Of a stretch of 64,000 nucleotides of DNA, positions 47,258 to 55,797 are shown piece after piece. The DNA is taken from NCBI RefSeq assembly GCF_000025985.1, contig NC_003228.3:434001-498000 (forward strand). The letters run 5' to 3'. The DNA is from Bacteroides fragilis NCTC 9343 (GTDB lineage: Bacteria > Bacteroidota > Bacteroidia > Bacteroidales > Bacteroidaceae). Numbering within the stretch: the stretch's first letter is position 1; every line of letters begins with the position of its first letter. Made by a program: the position numbers and the translations under genes. Under the pieces are notes generated by a model. The model was not told the DNA's origin and did not search any database. It saw only the letters and a list, made by a program, of their open reading frames with translations.

Positions 47258-48700
47258 ATGGAAGATTTAAATTTCAGAAAAGGTGATGCTAAAACAGAAG
47301 CATTTGGTTCAAACAGAATGTTACAACCCTCTCCGGTAGAGAAAATACCTGATGGTCCTACTACTCCGGAAATCGCCTATCAGATGGTGAAGGACGAAAC
47401 TTTTGCTCAAACTCAGCCCCGTCTGAATCTTGCTACATTCGTGACTACTTATATGGATGATTATGCAACGAAGCTGATGAACGAAGCTATCAATATCAAC
47501 TACATTGATGAGACAGAATATCCTCGCATTGCTGTGATGAACGGTAAATGTATCAATATCGTTGCTAATTTGTGGAACTCTCCGGAAAAAGATACCTGGA
47601 AAACCGGTGCATTGGCTATCGGTTCTTCAGAAGCTTGTATGTTGGGTGGTGTAGCTGCCTGGTTGCGTTGGCGCAAAAAACGTCAGGCCCAGGGTAAACC
47701 ATTTGATAAACCTAACTTTGTCATTTCAACCGGTTTCCAGGTTGTTTGGGAAAAATTTGCTCAGTTGTGGCAGATTGAGATGCGTCAGGTGCCTTTGACG
47801 CTGGACAAGACCACACTTGACCCGGAAGAAGCCCTGAAGATGTGTGATGAAAATACAATCTGTGTAGTTCCAATCCAAGGGGTTACATGGACCGGTCTGA
47901 ACGATGATGTTGAAGCCCTTGACAAAGCCCTCGATGCGTATAACGCTAAAACCGGTTATGATATTCCTATTCACGTAGACGCTGCCAGCGGTGGTTTCAT
48001 CCTGCCGTTCCTGTATCCTGATACCAAATGGGACTTCCGTCTGAAATGGGTTCTTTCCATCAGTGTATCCGGCCATAAGTTCGGTCTCGTATATCCGGGT
48101 TTGGGTTGGGTTGTCTGGAAAGGCAAAGAATATCTGCCCGAAGAAATGGCTTTCAGCGTAAACTACTTAGGAGCTAACATTACTCAGGTAGGTTTGAACT
48201 TCTCTCGTCCTGCAGCTCAGATTTTGGGACAATATTATCAATTTATTCGTTTAGGATTCCAGGGATACAAGGAAGTACAATACAACTCTTTGCAGATTGC
48301 CAAATACATCCACAGCCAGATTGCTAAGATGACTCCGTTCGTCAACTACTCGGAAGATGTAGTAAACCCGTTGTTCATTTGGTACATGAAGCCGGAATAT
48401 GCAAAGAACGCCAAATGGACTCTTTACGATTTGCAGGATAAGCTGGCTCAGCATGGCTGGATGGTTCCGGCATATACATTGCCTGCCAAGCTGCAAGATT
48501 ATGTGGTTATGCGTGTCGTTGTCCGTCAGGGATTCAGTCGTGATATGGCCGACATGTTGCTGGGCGACATTAAGAATGCTATTGCCGAACTGGAAAAACT
48601 GGAATACCCGACATCCACTCGTATTGCCCAGGAGAAGAATCTGCCGGTAGAAGCCAAAGTATTTAACCATACCGGTAAACCACAAGCTGCCAAGAAATAA
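47258..48700 (+). CDS. gadB: glutamate decarboxylase
   Basis: A 480-residue PLP enzyme that converts glutamate to GABA and CO2, consuming a proton. The PLP lysine is Lys274 in SISVSGHKFGLVYPG, with HVDAASGGFILPF before it. The C-terminus includes KVFNHTGK; its His471 aligns with the pH-sensing His near the end of E. coli GadB, which locks the active site at neutral pH. It is followed after 15 nt by the glutaminase gene. No GadC-type antiporter is adjacent. Confidence 0.96.
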   Translation: MEDLNFRKGDAKTEAFGSNRMLQPSPVEKIPDGPTTPEIAYQMVKDETFAQTQPRLNLATFVTTYMDDYATKLMNEAININYIDETEYPRIAVMNGKCINIVANLWNSPEKDTWKTGALAIGSSEACMLGGVAAWLRWRKKRQAQGKPFDKPNFVISTGFQVVWEKFAQLWQIEMRQVPLTLDKTTLDPEEALKMCDENTICVVPIQGVTWTGLNDDVEALDKALDAYNAKTGYDIPIHVDAASGGFILPFLYPDTKWDFRLKWVLSISVSGHKFGLVYPGLGWVVWKGKEYLPEEMAFSVNYLGANITQVGLNFSRPAAQILGQYYQFIRLGFQGYKEVQYNSLQIAKYIHSQIAKMTPFVNYSEDVVNPLFIWYMKPEYAKNAKWTLYDLQDKLAQHGWMVPAYTLPAKLQDYVVMRVVVRQGFSRDMADMLLGDIKNAIAELEKLEYPTSTRIAQEKNLPVEAKVFNHTGKPQAAKK

Positions 48701-48715
48701 ATAATATGAATTAGT

Positions 48716-49681
48716 ATGGACAAAAAAATATCTATTTCCCAAATAAAAGAGGTTGTGCAGCAGGCCTACGAACAGGTAAAAGGTAATACAGGCGGTAAGA
48801 ATGCCGATTATATTCCTTATCTGGCCAATATAGACAAAAACCTTTTTGGTATCAGTGTCTGCCTGCTGAACGGTCAGACCATTACCGTGGGTGACTTTGA
48901 TTATCGTTTCGGTATTGAATCCGTATCTAAAGTGCATACAGCCATTCTGATTCTCCGCCAATACGGGGCACAGAAAGTGCTTGAGATGATCGGTGCGGAT
49001 GCTACCGGACTTCCTTTTAACTCTATCATTGCCATCTTGTTGGAGAATGACCATCCGTCTACTCCGTTGGTAAATGCCGGAGCCATCTCGGCTTGTTCCA
49101 TGGTGACTCCGATTGGTAATTCAGATAAGAAATGGGACGCTATCGTACAGAACATTACCGATCTTTGCGGTTCTGCTCCACAGTTGATCGAAGAACTCTA
49201 TAAGTCGGAGACAGCTACCAATTTCAATAACCGTTCTATTGCCTGGTTACTGAAGAACTATAATCGTATCTATGACGATCCCAATATGTCACTGGACCTT
49301 TATACTCGCCAGTGCTCTTTGGGGGTAACTGCACAGATGTTGTCGGTGGCTGCCGGTACGGTTGCCAATGGCGGTGTGAATCCTGTGACTAAAAAGCAGG
49401 TGTTCGATGCCGAACTGACTCCTAAAATCACATCTATGATTGCTACCGTAGGCTTCTACGAACATTCGGGCGACTGGATGTATACTTCAGGTATTCCTGC
49501 CAAGACCGGTGTAGGTGGTGGTGTGATGGGAGTATTGCCGGGTGTATTCGGTGTATCTGCCTTTGCTCCTCCTTTGGATGGCTCGGGCAACTCGGTGAAA
49601 GCACAGTTGGCCATTAAGTACATCATGAACAAATTGGGATTGAATGTATTCAATGGTGCGAGAGTGACCATCGTCGATTAG
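48716..49681 (+). CDS. glsA: glutaminase
   Basis: A 321-residue serine-dependent glutaminase (beta-lactamase-like fold). The catalytic SxxK is Ser69-Val-Ser-Lys72 in FGIESVSKVHT. Other motifs are PFNSIIAILLEND, NAGAISACSM and KTGVGGGVMG. It releases ammonia and glutamate from glutamine. In an operon with gadB it would supply substrate for decarboxylation and buffer acid with ammonia, as GlsA does in E. coli acid resistance. Confidence 0.95.
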   Translation: MDKKISISQIKEVVQQAYEQVKGNTGGKNADYIPYLANIDKNLFGISVCLLNGQTITVGDFDYRFGIESVSKVHTAILILRQYGAQKVLEMIGADATGLPFNSIIAILLENDHPSTPLVNAGAISACSMVTPIGNSDKKWDAIVQNITDLCGSAPQLIEELYKSETATNFNNRSIAWLLKNYNRIYDDPNMSLDLYTRQCSLGVTAQMLSVAAGTVANGGVNPVTKKQVFDAELTPKITSMIATVGFYEHSGDWMYTSGIPAKTGVGGGVMGVLPGVFGVSAFAPPLDGSGNSVKAQLAIKYIMNKLGLNVFNGARVTIVD

Positions 49682-49686
49682 AAGTA

Positions 49687-49710
49687 GCGGTAACGCTTTA
49701 CCGTTTTTTT
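49687..49710 (+). terminator. first terminator of gadB-glsA
   Basis: CGGTAA (49688-49693) and TTACCG (49698-49703) form the stem, directly followed by seven T. It lies 6 nt past the glsA stop. Confidence 0.8.
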
Positions 49711-49714
49711 GTTT

Positions 49715-49757
49715 AGGTTGCTCCGAGGGCGGTTTCCGCCTGAGGGGCAACCTTTTT
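49715..49757 (+). terminator. second, tandem terminator of gadB-glsA
   Basis: AGGTTGC (49715-49721) pairs with GCAACCT (49747-49753), an inner GGCGG/CCGCC stem adds strength, and a T-run follows. The T-tracts face right, so both hairpins serve glsA rather than the convergent kinase gene. Confidence 0.75.
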
Positions 49758-49766
49758 GGGGTATTA

Positions 49767-51782
49767 TCAGTCTGCTTTTATCAGCGGCAATGTAAGTATG
49801 AAGCGGCATCCCTTGGTATAAGTCTTATCTATGATGAGGCTACCTCCTAGCTTTTCGGCAATAATCCGACAGATGGGAAGCCCTAACCCTGTTCCTTGCG
49901 AAAAATCGTTCAGCTTGGCAAAACGTTCGAATACATACTCTTGTTGCTCCACTGGGATACCTTTCCCTGTATCGGTAACGGTATATACAATCTGTTTTTC
50001 TGTGGGCGAGATGGTGTAAGCCAGCGTGATATTCCCCTTGTCAGTGAATTTAATTGCGTTGTGTAGCAAGTGGGTCAGTATCTGCGCTACCCTTTCCGGG
50101 TTGGTCAATATCATAAGTGGTCCGCATGACGGTTCGAAACGGAGTGATACCTCTTTCTTTATACTGTTCCGGGTTCGTTCGATGCTGAGCAGGCAACAAT
50201 TGTTGATGTCTTCGGGCTTATCGTAGGGCAATATTTCCGACTGGTCTAGGTAAGAGATGTCGAGTACGTCATTGATCAGCCGCAGTAAATTGCTGCTGCT
50301 GATTTCGATGATCGAGGCGAACTCTCTGATTTCATCATTATCTTCTTCTTTGAAATAGTTGCTCAGTACCTGAGAGAATCCGACGATTGAATTAAGAGGA
50401 GTGCGAATTTCGTGTGACATACTCTGGATAAAAGTTGTTTTCATCCGGCTTGCGTTTTCCGCCTGTTCTTTGGCTTTGCGTAATTCTTCTCCGTTTTCTA
50501 CCAATTCTTTGTTCTGCTGTATCACTTTGGCTTCCGATCTCTTCAGTTTTTTATTCAACTTTGAGATGTGGAAAAGTAACATCGTTCCTGCCACCAGAAT
50601 AATGACCAGCGAGACAAGTGCGATATTGATTTTCTGCAATTTTTCTTCCTGCATGTGCAGCAGTAGTTCATTTTTTTCTTTGTGTAGCTGTTCTACTTCC
50701 ATAATGGTATAGAACTCGTTGGTTGAGTTTTGTATTTCCTGGCTTCGGATGGAGTCTGTTGCCAGGATATAATCCCGATAATATTGGGCAGCCCGGGCCT
50801 TCTGGTTCATTTCCCAATAGATGTCGCCTTGTTTCTGGGTGAGTGTATAGTCCAGGTATTTGTTAATGCTCGATGAATCATTCTTGATCTCTTCTATCAC
50901 GTCAAGTGCTTTCCGGTACTGTCCGGTGTTCCGGTAGTATTCTATTTGTATATAGAATAATCCGCTTTTATAGAGTGTGAGTGATTTATCTTTTTCGAAC
51001 AATTGCTCCAACTCCACAAGTGTTTTCCGGGCTTTTTCGTATTCTTTTGTTTCCAGATAATATAGAATATAGGCTTTCTGTACAGTGAATATCTGATATG
51101 AACTCCTGGTACATTTCGATCCTTTTTCCAGTGCTTTCAGCGCTTCGTCGGGGCGGTGCATTTCAAGAGCGCATTGGGCGAGTGAAGCATATTGAGTGGG
51201 CAGATTGATATCTTCTATTTCATTTTCTTCAATCAAGGCTATTTGTTTCCGGAAGTTTTCATAAGCCAGTTTAGGATTCGATTGAGTCATGTAGACCGTC
51301 CCCAATGTACGGTAACATTGTACGATTCCGGGAATGAAATTATCAGCCTCCGCTGACTGAAGCATTTTCCGGGCTTCGTAAATGGCAGTGTTGGTTTGGT
51401 GTTGTTTGATATAATAGATAATCAATCGGCTTCCCCATGCAAAGTAGAAATATTTCAGTTCATTATTCCTTCGGCTGATTTTCTTCACGCGGTCTACCAT
51501 GACAAGGATACTGTCCGGATTGTTTTGATAGTAGTAATAATCCAGTTTCAGGGCCACGGCAATCACCTGCATCCGTTTGTCATTTTTTTCTTGAGCCATG
51601 CGCGTAAGAGTATCATTTGTTTGCAGAAAGTCCGGATCTTTGATTTGTGCCTTACATCTGATCAAGTATTGTTGAAGAGTACTGTCCGTTTTAGCGAACA
51701 GGTCTTCGGCTTGGGCTTCGAATCGCGAACAAAACAAAACCAGCAGGAGTGCTATGAAGTGACGGTACGGTTTGGAGGACAT
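49767..51782 (-). CDS. TPR-sensor histidine kinase
   Basis: A 671-residue kinase from the ATG at 51782 (MSSKPYRHFIALLLVLFCS, signal peptide); the 32-residue upstream extension lacks a signal. Periplasmic TPR-like repeats cover about 30-380, followed by a TM at 386-406, a coiled-coil linker, a DHp H-box SMSHEIRTPLNS (His457) and an ATPase domain with GKGIPVEQQEYVFERF and GTGLGLPICR. No receiver domain and no response-regulator gene are adjacent. The stimulus is unknown. Confidence 0.9.
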   Translation of the reverse strand: MSSKPYRHFIALLLVLFCSRFEAQAEDLFAKTDSTLQQYLIRCKAQIKDPDFLQTNDTLTRMAQEKNDKRMQVIAVALKLDYYYYQNNPDSILVMVDRVKKISRRNNELKYFYFAWGSRLIIYYIKQHQTNTAIYEARKMLQSAEADNFIPGIVQCYRTLGTVYMTQSNPKLAYENFRKQIALIEENEIEDINLPTQYASLAQCALEMHRPDEALKALEKGSKCTRSSYQIFTVQKAYILYYLETKEYEKARKTLVELEQLFEKDKSLTLYKSGLFYIQIEYYRNTGQYRKALDVIEEIKNDSSSINKYLDYTLTQKQGDIYWEMNQKARAAQYYRDYILATDSIRSQEIQNSTNEFYTIMEVEQLHKEKNELLLHMQEEKLQKINIALVSLVIILVAGTMLLFHISKLNKKLKRSEAKVIQQNKELVENGEELRKAKEQAENASRMKTTFIQSMSHEIRTPLNSIVGFSQVLSNYFKEEDNDEIREFASIIEISSSNLLRLINDVLDISYLDQSEILPYDKPEDINNCCLLSIERTRNSIKKEVSLRFEPSCGPLMILTNPERVAQILTHLLHNAIKFTDKGNITLAYTISPTEKQIVYTVTDTGKGIPVEQQEYVFERFAKLNDFSQGTGLGLPICRIIAEKLGGSLIIDKTYTKGCRFILTLPLIKAD

Positions 51783-51806
51783 ATTTTTGAGTAGTCTTGA
51801 TAGCTG

Positions 51807-51814
51807 CAAAGATA
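51807..51814 (-). promoter_or_regulatory. -7 box of the histidine kinase gene
   Basis: TATCTTTG on the minus strand, exact consensus, 25 nt before the ATG at 51782. Confidence 0.55.
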
Positions 51815-51860
51815 ACTTTATTTTTAGTGTGCTGATAGCATTAGGACATTTATTTTTCTT

Positions 51861-51868
51861 TATCTTTG
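51861..51868 (+). promoter_or_regulatory. -7 box of folP
   Basis: TATCTTTG, exact consensus, 25 nt before the folP ATG; same spacing as the divergent kinase promoter. Confidence 0.55.
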
Positions 51869-51893
51869 CGTCAATCAACCGTAATAACAGAAA

Positions 51894-52754
51894 ATGGATT
51901 CAACGATTTTCAAAAGCCTGAATGTGAACGGTCGTTTACTTGATCTTTCCATTCCGCAGGTTATGGGTATACTCAATGTTACACCCGATTCTTTTTATGC
52001 AGGTAGCCGAAGCCGGACAGAAGCCGATATTGCTGCACGTGCCCGTCAGATACTTGATGAAGGGGCCTCTATGATTGATATAGGAGCTTATTCGTCACGT
52101 CCGAATGCCGAACACATCTCGCCCGAAGAAGAAATGCGGCGTTTGCGTACCGGTCTGGAAATATTGAACCGGAATCATCCGGGTGCTATCATTTCAGTTG
52201 ACACATTCCGTGCCGGAGTGGCTGAGGAATGTGTGAAGGAGTACGGAGTGGCTATTATCAATGACATTTCGGCCGGTGAGATGGACGAACAGATGTTTCC
52301 GACGGTGGCTCGCCTGAATGTACCTTACATTATGATGCACATGCAAGGTACTCCTCAAAACATGCAAAAGGAGCCCCATTATGAAAATTTGCTGAAAGAG
52401 GTCTTCATCTATTTTGCCCGGAAAGTACAGCAATTGCGTGACTTGGGAGTGAAAGACATTATTCTCGATCCCGGTTTCGGCTTCGGCAAAACGTTGGAGC
52501 ATAACTACGAACTGATGGCGCATCTGGAAGAGTTCGGCATTTTCGAACTTCCCTTGTTGGTGGGAGTTTCCCGCAAGTCGATGATTTATCGTTTGTTTGG
52601 AACCACACCGCAGGAAGCACTCAACGGGACAACAGTACTCGATACGGTAGCTTTGATGAAAGGTGCCGATATTCTCCGTGTGCATGATGTGCGTGAAGCT
52701 GTCGAGTCGGTTCGGCTGATAGAGAAATTAAAAAGTGTATCGGCTTGTTCCTGA
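51894..52754 (+). CDS. folP: dihydropteroate synthase
   Basis: A 286-residue TIM-barrel enzyme joining dihydropterin pyrophosphate and p-aminobenzoate in folate synthesis, the target of sulfonamides. Signatures are MGILNVTPDSFYAGSR, MIDIGAYSSRPNA, ISVDTFRAGVAEE, INDISAGEMD, DPGFGFGKTLEHN and GVSRKSMIYRLFG. All substrate loops are intact. It precedes cdaA by 34 nt, an arrangement common in Bacteroidetes. Confidence 0.97.
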   Translation: MDSTIFKSLNVNGRLLDLSIPQVMGILNVTPDSFYAGSRSRTEADIAARARQILDEGASMIDIGAYSSRPNAEHISPEEEMRRLRTGLEILNRNHPGAIISVDTFRAGVAEECVKEYGVAIINDISAGEMDEQMFPTVARLNVPYIMMHMQGTPQNMQKEPHYENLLKEVFIYFARKVQQLRDLGVKDIILDPGFGFGKTLEHNYELMAHLEEFGIFELPLLVGVSRKSMIYRLFGTTPQEALNGTTVLDTVALMKGADILRVHDVREAVESVRLIEKLKSVSACS

Positions 52755-52788
52755 TACCCGTATACTTAACCCTTAATACTTTAGTCCC

Positions 52789-53553
52789 GTGTTTTTTGAA
52801 TTTGGCATAAAAGATTTTATTGATATCCTGTTAGTGGCTTTCCTGCTTTATTACACTTATAAGCTGATGAAAGCCTCCGGATCTATTAATGTGTTCACCG
52901 GTATCCTGGTGTTTATCCTTATTTGGCTGGTTGTATCGCAGGTGCTCGAGATGAAGCTCCTGGGCTCCATTTTCGACAAATTGGTGAGTGTGGGAGTCTT
53001 GGCGCTGATTGTTCTGTTTCAGGATGAGATCAGGCGCTTTTTGCTGACCCTGGGTTCGCACCAGCACGCCAGTGCCTTGGTACGTTTCCTTACCGGCAAC
53101 AAAAAAGAAAAACTCCAGCATGATGATATCATGCCGATTGTGATGGCTTGCATCAGTATGGGAAAGCAGAAAGTAGGGGCCTTGATTGTTATGGAGCGTA
53201 ATGTACCGCTTGACGATGTCATTCGTACCGGTGAAATTATCGATGCCAATATTAACCAGCGGCTGATTGAGAACATTTTCTTTAAAAACAGCCCTTTGCA
53301 TGATGGCGCAATGGTAATCAGTAAAAAACGTATTAAAGCGGCCGGATGTATTCTTCCGGTATCCCACAACCTAGACATACCCAAAGAATTGGGACTTCGC
53401 CACCGGGCGGCAATGGGTATATCGCAGGTTTCGGACGCTTTGGCCATCATTGTTTCCGAAGAAACCGGAGCCATCTCTGTGGCATGGCGCGGTCAGTTCT
53501 ATTTGCGGCAGAGTGCCGAAGAACTGGAAAGCCTGCTGACAAAGGAAAGCTAA
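52789..53553 (+). CDS. cdaA: membrane diadenylate cyclase CdaA
   Basis: A 254-residue enzyme making c-di-AMP from two ATP. Three N-terminal TM helices (about 9-24, 36-54, 63-79) precede the DAC domain with NSPLHDGAMVI (DGA 172-174) and LGLRHRAAMG (RHR 204-206), both catalytic motifs. It starts with GTG at 52789 (MFFEFGIKDFIDILL), which gives a full first TM. No CdaR gene is present, as usual for Bacteroidetes. Confidence 0.93.
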   Translation: MFFEFGIKDFIDILLVAFLLYYTYKLMKASGSINVFTGILVFILIWLVVSQVLEMKLLGSIFDKLVSVGVLALIVLFQDEIRRFLLTLGSHQHASALVRFLTGNKKEKLQHDDIMPIVMACISMGKQKVGALIVMERNVPLDDVIRTGEIIDANINQRLIENIFFKNSPLHDGAMVISKKRIKAAGCILPVSHNLDIPKELGLRHRAAMGISQVSDALAIIVSEETGAISVAWRGQFYLRQSAEELESLLTKES

Positions 53554-53824
53554 ATATCACGCTCTCATACAAAAAATGGTTCTTCTTCAAATTTGGTGGT
53601 AAATTCTTTATTTCTTTATTTTCAAGTTGATAATTGTCCTTTTTGCCTGCTTTAATAAGAAAAAACAGATATCGGCTGAATAAGATAGCTCAAGTTCCGG
53701 AAGTGAATTTACGCTGTCTGAACCGGTATCTTCATTCTTACACCTTTCTTCAATTAACATTGTTAACGTCTTTTGCAGGTTGTCAGGTTCTTGTGCGCAA
53801 ATAACAAGTCTTTTGCATTTAAAG

Positions 53825-53872
53825 AACTTGTTATTCACATCCAAAGAACAAGTTTTAACTCAGTGTTAAAAC
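53825..53872. repeat. overlapping inverted repeats
   Basis: AACTTGTT (53825-53832) pairs with AACAAGTT (53847-53854) over a 14-nt loop. Overlapping it, GTTTTAAC (53852-53859) pairs with GTTAAAAC (53865-53872) over 5 nt. The two structures are mutually exclusive at 53852-53854. Confidence 0.45.
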
Positions 53873-54092
53873 AAAGCTTTTGAGGACAGAAATCTTACTT
53901 TTTAAAGATGTTGATTTTCAGATGGTTTAGTCTAAGATTCGCTTCTTCACCTCACGGATGGACTCTTCGGGCGAAAGCCGGGATACTTGCTTTTTTGTCA
54001 ACTATAAACGAGGGCTTACACTTCCGAAAACTGAATTAGATTCCATGAGTAAAAGAAAACTTACTTTAGTGAAAATGGTCTGAATCTTATTC

Positions 54093-54155
54093 GGGCCCGC
54101 ATGTCTGTGCCCAATAGCCCGAGTATGTGGGCCGATGAGCCCCGGTATGCGGGGC
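54093..54155. repeat. row of three GC-rich stem-loops
   Basis: Three consecutive hairpins: GGGC/GCCC (54093-54096 with 54109-54112), GCCC/GGGC (54117-54120 with 54129-54132) and GCCCC/GGGGC (54139-54143 with 54151-54155). Units two and three share loop text GTATG. The block is much richer in GC than its flanks. Confidence 0.5.
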
Positions 54156-54433
54156 GGAGTAGAGATCGTATGAAAAATGGTAATTATCTTGTTCATAAAG
54201 GTTTGTGATATGGGGGAAATCAAGTTAATCTCTTCCTTATTTGTGCAGGGGAAAAGGTCTTTGGGAAATTGTGTGAAGAGTAATGAATCAATAGTGTATT
54301 TGCATGTGGCTCAGTTGGATAATGTCAGACTGTTATTGATAAGATTTATAGATGAAACTGGAGGTAGAAAAATTATATTTTATTTGCAATCAACTCTTTT
54401 TTTGATTTTCTTTGCAAAAGAAAATGATGAACA

Positions 54434-55504
54434 ATGAAATTTATCTATAGTATCTTATTTGCTTTACTTTGGATAGGGGTTACAATTACTTTTGGATCCT
54501 ATCTTTATCGTATGGGTCTGCCTATTGTAAATGCAAGTGCACAAAAACTCTTGTTGCGTACAATTGATGAAGACTTGGAATGTAGATTCCGAAAATTGAA
54601 ACCCAATCAGGCGTACGTTACCGGAAAGAAACATACAAAGAATAAGAAAGTAACCCTTACAGATAAGAGCGGGACTCACAATGTACGTCAATTTGCCATT
54701 GATACTGTTTATACGGATACATCTTTTGTGCATAGAGTTAAACAATCTTACCTTATAGAGCGAAACTCTATTAATGTGGATTCTCTGAATCAGAAATGGC
54801 AGTTGAAACTTCGTATGGATGGAATCTGTGCTAATACCGGAATAAAACTAACAAATTCTCTAAAGAACGGAGAGCGGATATCGGCATCGAGTGGGCTAAA
54901 TGAACCCGATTGTTTTTTATTAGCCTATAGTACAGGGGTCGGTTATGGTATAAAAATGGATGCTTTTATAAGACCTTTTTGGGCGACCGTTGTTTTAAAA
55001 GCGCATTGGAATAATATCTGGACTTGGAACTATGTTCTTTTTTCACTGATCTTTTGTTTGTTTTATGTTCCGGGTGTTCGTCTTTTTCTTGTTCAAGTTT
55101 TATCTAAGTTCAGAATAGTAGATAATCATGTTAAATCGTCGCAACCACTTGCTCAACAAAAAGGTGAATTTGTTTGGGAGGTCGATGGACTTACATTTGA
55201 TTATCTGCAGAGGAGTATCACTTATCATGATCAGACTTGTATACTCCGAAAACAAGTTGCTGAGGTATTGTTGGCATTTCTTAAAGCACCCGGCCATTTG
55301 TTGTTGAATGAAGATCTGAAAAAACTATTCTGGAAAGAATTGGATAATGTCGATTCTTTTATGGAACGCAGGAACCGACTGATAACTGATTTACGTACCG
55401 ATTTAAGGAAAATAGGGGCTAATCTTAGCGTTACCTTGGTAAATGGAGGCTATCAACTCCACTTTAGTTTAGAAAATAGTAAGAAATCAGTGAAAAATCA
55501 GTGA
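54434..55504 (+). CDS. membrane-anchored winged-helix transcription regulator
   Basis: A 356-residue one-component regulator. TM1 is at about 4-24, a sensor domain of roughly 170 residues is probably periplasmic, TM2 is at about 198-222, and a C-terminal OmpR/PhoB-type winged helix (about 249-344) contains LRKQVAEVLLAFLKAPGHLL and FMERRNRLITDLRTDLRKIG. The topology resembles ToxR/CadC-type regulators with the DNA-binding domain at the C-terminus. It is the first gene of the NVEALA locus; its last codons overlap direct repeats that may be its own binding site. Confidence 0.82.
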   Translation: MKFIYSILFALLWIGVTITFGSYLYRMGLPIVNASAQKLLLRTIDEDLECRFRKLKPNQAYVTGKKHTKNKKVTLTDKSGTHNVRQFAIDTVYTDTSFVHRVKQSYLIERNSINVDSLNQKWQLKLRMDGICANTGIKLTNSLKNGERISASSGLNEPDCFLLAYSTGVGYGIKMDAFIRPFWATVVLKAHWNNIWTWNYVLFSLIFCLFYVPGVRLFLVQVLSKFRIVDNHVKSSQPLAQQKGEFVWEVDGLTFDYLQRSITYHDQTCILRKQVAEVLLAFLKAPGHLLLNEDLKKLFWKELDNVDSFMERRNRLITDLRTDLRKIGANLSVTLVNGGYQLHFSLENSKKSVKNQ

Positions 55505-55513
55505 GAAATCAGT
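55484..55513 (+). promoter_or_regulatory. three 11-bp-phased direct repeats, candidate regulator site
   Basis: AAATCAGTGA occurs at 55484-55493 and 55495-55504, and as AAATCAGT at 55506-55513, each 11 bp apart. That is one helical turn, the pattern of PhoB/OmpR-type binding sites. The array ends 31 bp before the -7 box at 55545. Confidence 0.6.
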
Positions 55514-55524
55514 CTTTCTCACTG
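55499..55524. other. inverted repeat at the regulator 3' end
   Basis: CAGTGAGAAA (55499-55508) and TTTCTCACTG (55515-55524) are perfect reverse complements around 6 nt. It overlaps the stop codon and the last direct repeat. It could be a hairpin between regulator and peptide gene or part of the operator. No U-tract follows. Confidence 0.5.
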
Positions 55525-55544
55525 GCGGTGGGCGAGATAAGCCA

Positions 55545-55552
55545 TACCTTTG
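55545..55552 (+). promoter_or_regulatory. -7 box of the first NVEALA gene
   Basis: TACCTTTG, exact consensus, 18 nt before the ATG at 55570. The -33 position lacks TTTG, as expected for an activator-dependent promoter. Confidence 0.6.
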
Positions 55553-55569
55553 CAATAAAAACATAGAGT

Positions 55570-55797
55570 ATGAAAAACGCAAAAATTACTATTGGACTTA
55601 TCGGGCTATTGCTAATAGGTCTTGTTTCTGTGAGAAAAGAAGGAAAGGTACAAGAAGCCGGTTTGCTATTGCAAAATGTGGAGGCTTTGGCTACAGGAGA
55701 GCCGTTCCCCGATGGAGATATAGCCTGTATCGGTGACGGATCTGTGGACTGTCCGTTCACATATCTGAAAGTTGAAGTAGTATACCGTGAAGAATAA
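55570..55797 (+). CDS. NVEALA-family small peptide (copy 1)
   Basis: A 75-residue precursor. A lysine-containing start and hydrophobic helix (about 4-20) are followed by the family motif NVEALA (36-41), then an acidic C-terminal part with two cysteines (Cys53, Cys61). The family is found in Bacteroidetes and has no established function. The layout of conserved leader, motif and variable Cys-bearing tail resembles a secreted, processed peptide. Its stop overlaps the next start (TAATG), coupling it to the redoxin/DUF1573 lipoprotein. Confidence 0.8.
   Translation: MKNAKITIGLIGLLLIGLVSVRKEGKVQEAGLLLQNVEALATGEPFPDGDIACIGDGSVDCPFTYLKVEVVYREE

Larger units (their letters stand above)
53554..54433. 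other. 880-nt gene-poor region with clustered inverted repeats
   Basis: No well-supported gene. Weak frames exist (53608-53844 minus, 78 codons; 54177-54437 plus, 86 codons touching the next start) but neither looks like a known family. Two overlapping inverted repeats lie at 53825-53872, and a GC-rich row of three stem-loops lies at 54093-54155. The region marks the border between the housekeeping genes and the NVEALA locus, and may be the leader of the regulator gene. Confidence 0.5.

Noticed and set aside
53608..53844. A 78-codon minus-strand frame after cdaA
   Set aside because: No signal sequence, domain or promoter, and it runs against its neighbours; kept only as a note.
54093..54155. 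The stem-loop row as a CRISPR array
   Set aside because: Units are about 22 bp with no regular spacers and differ from one another.
54177..54437. An 86-codon frame ending in an ATGA overlap with the regulator gene
   Set aside because: The overlap looks attractive, but composition is not protein-like and the frame crosses probable promoter sequence.
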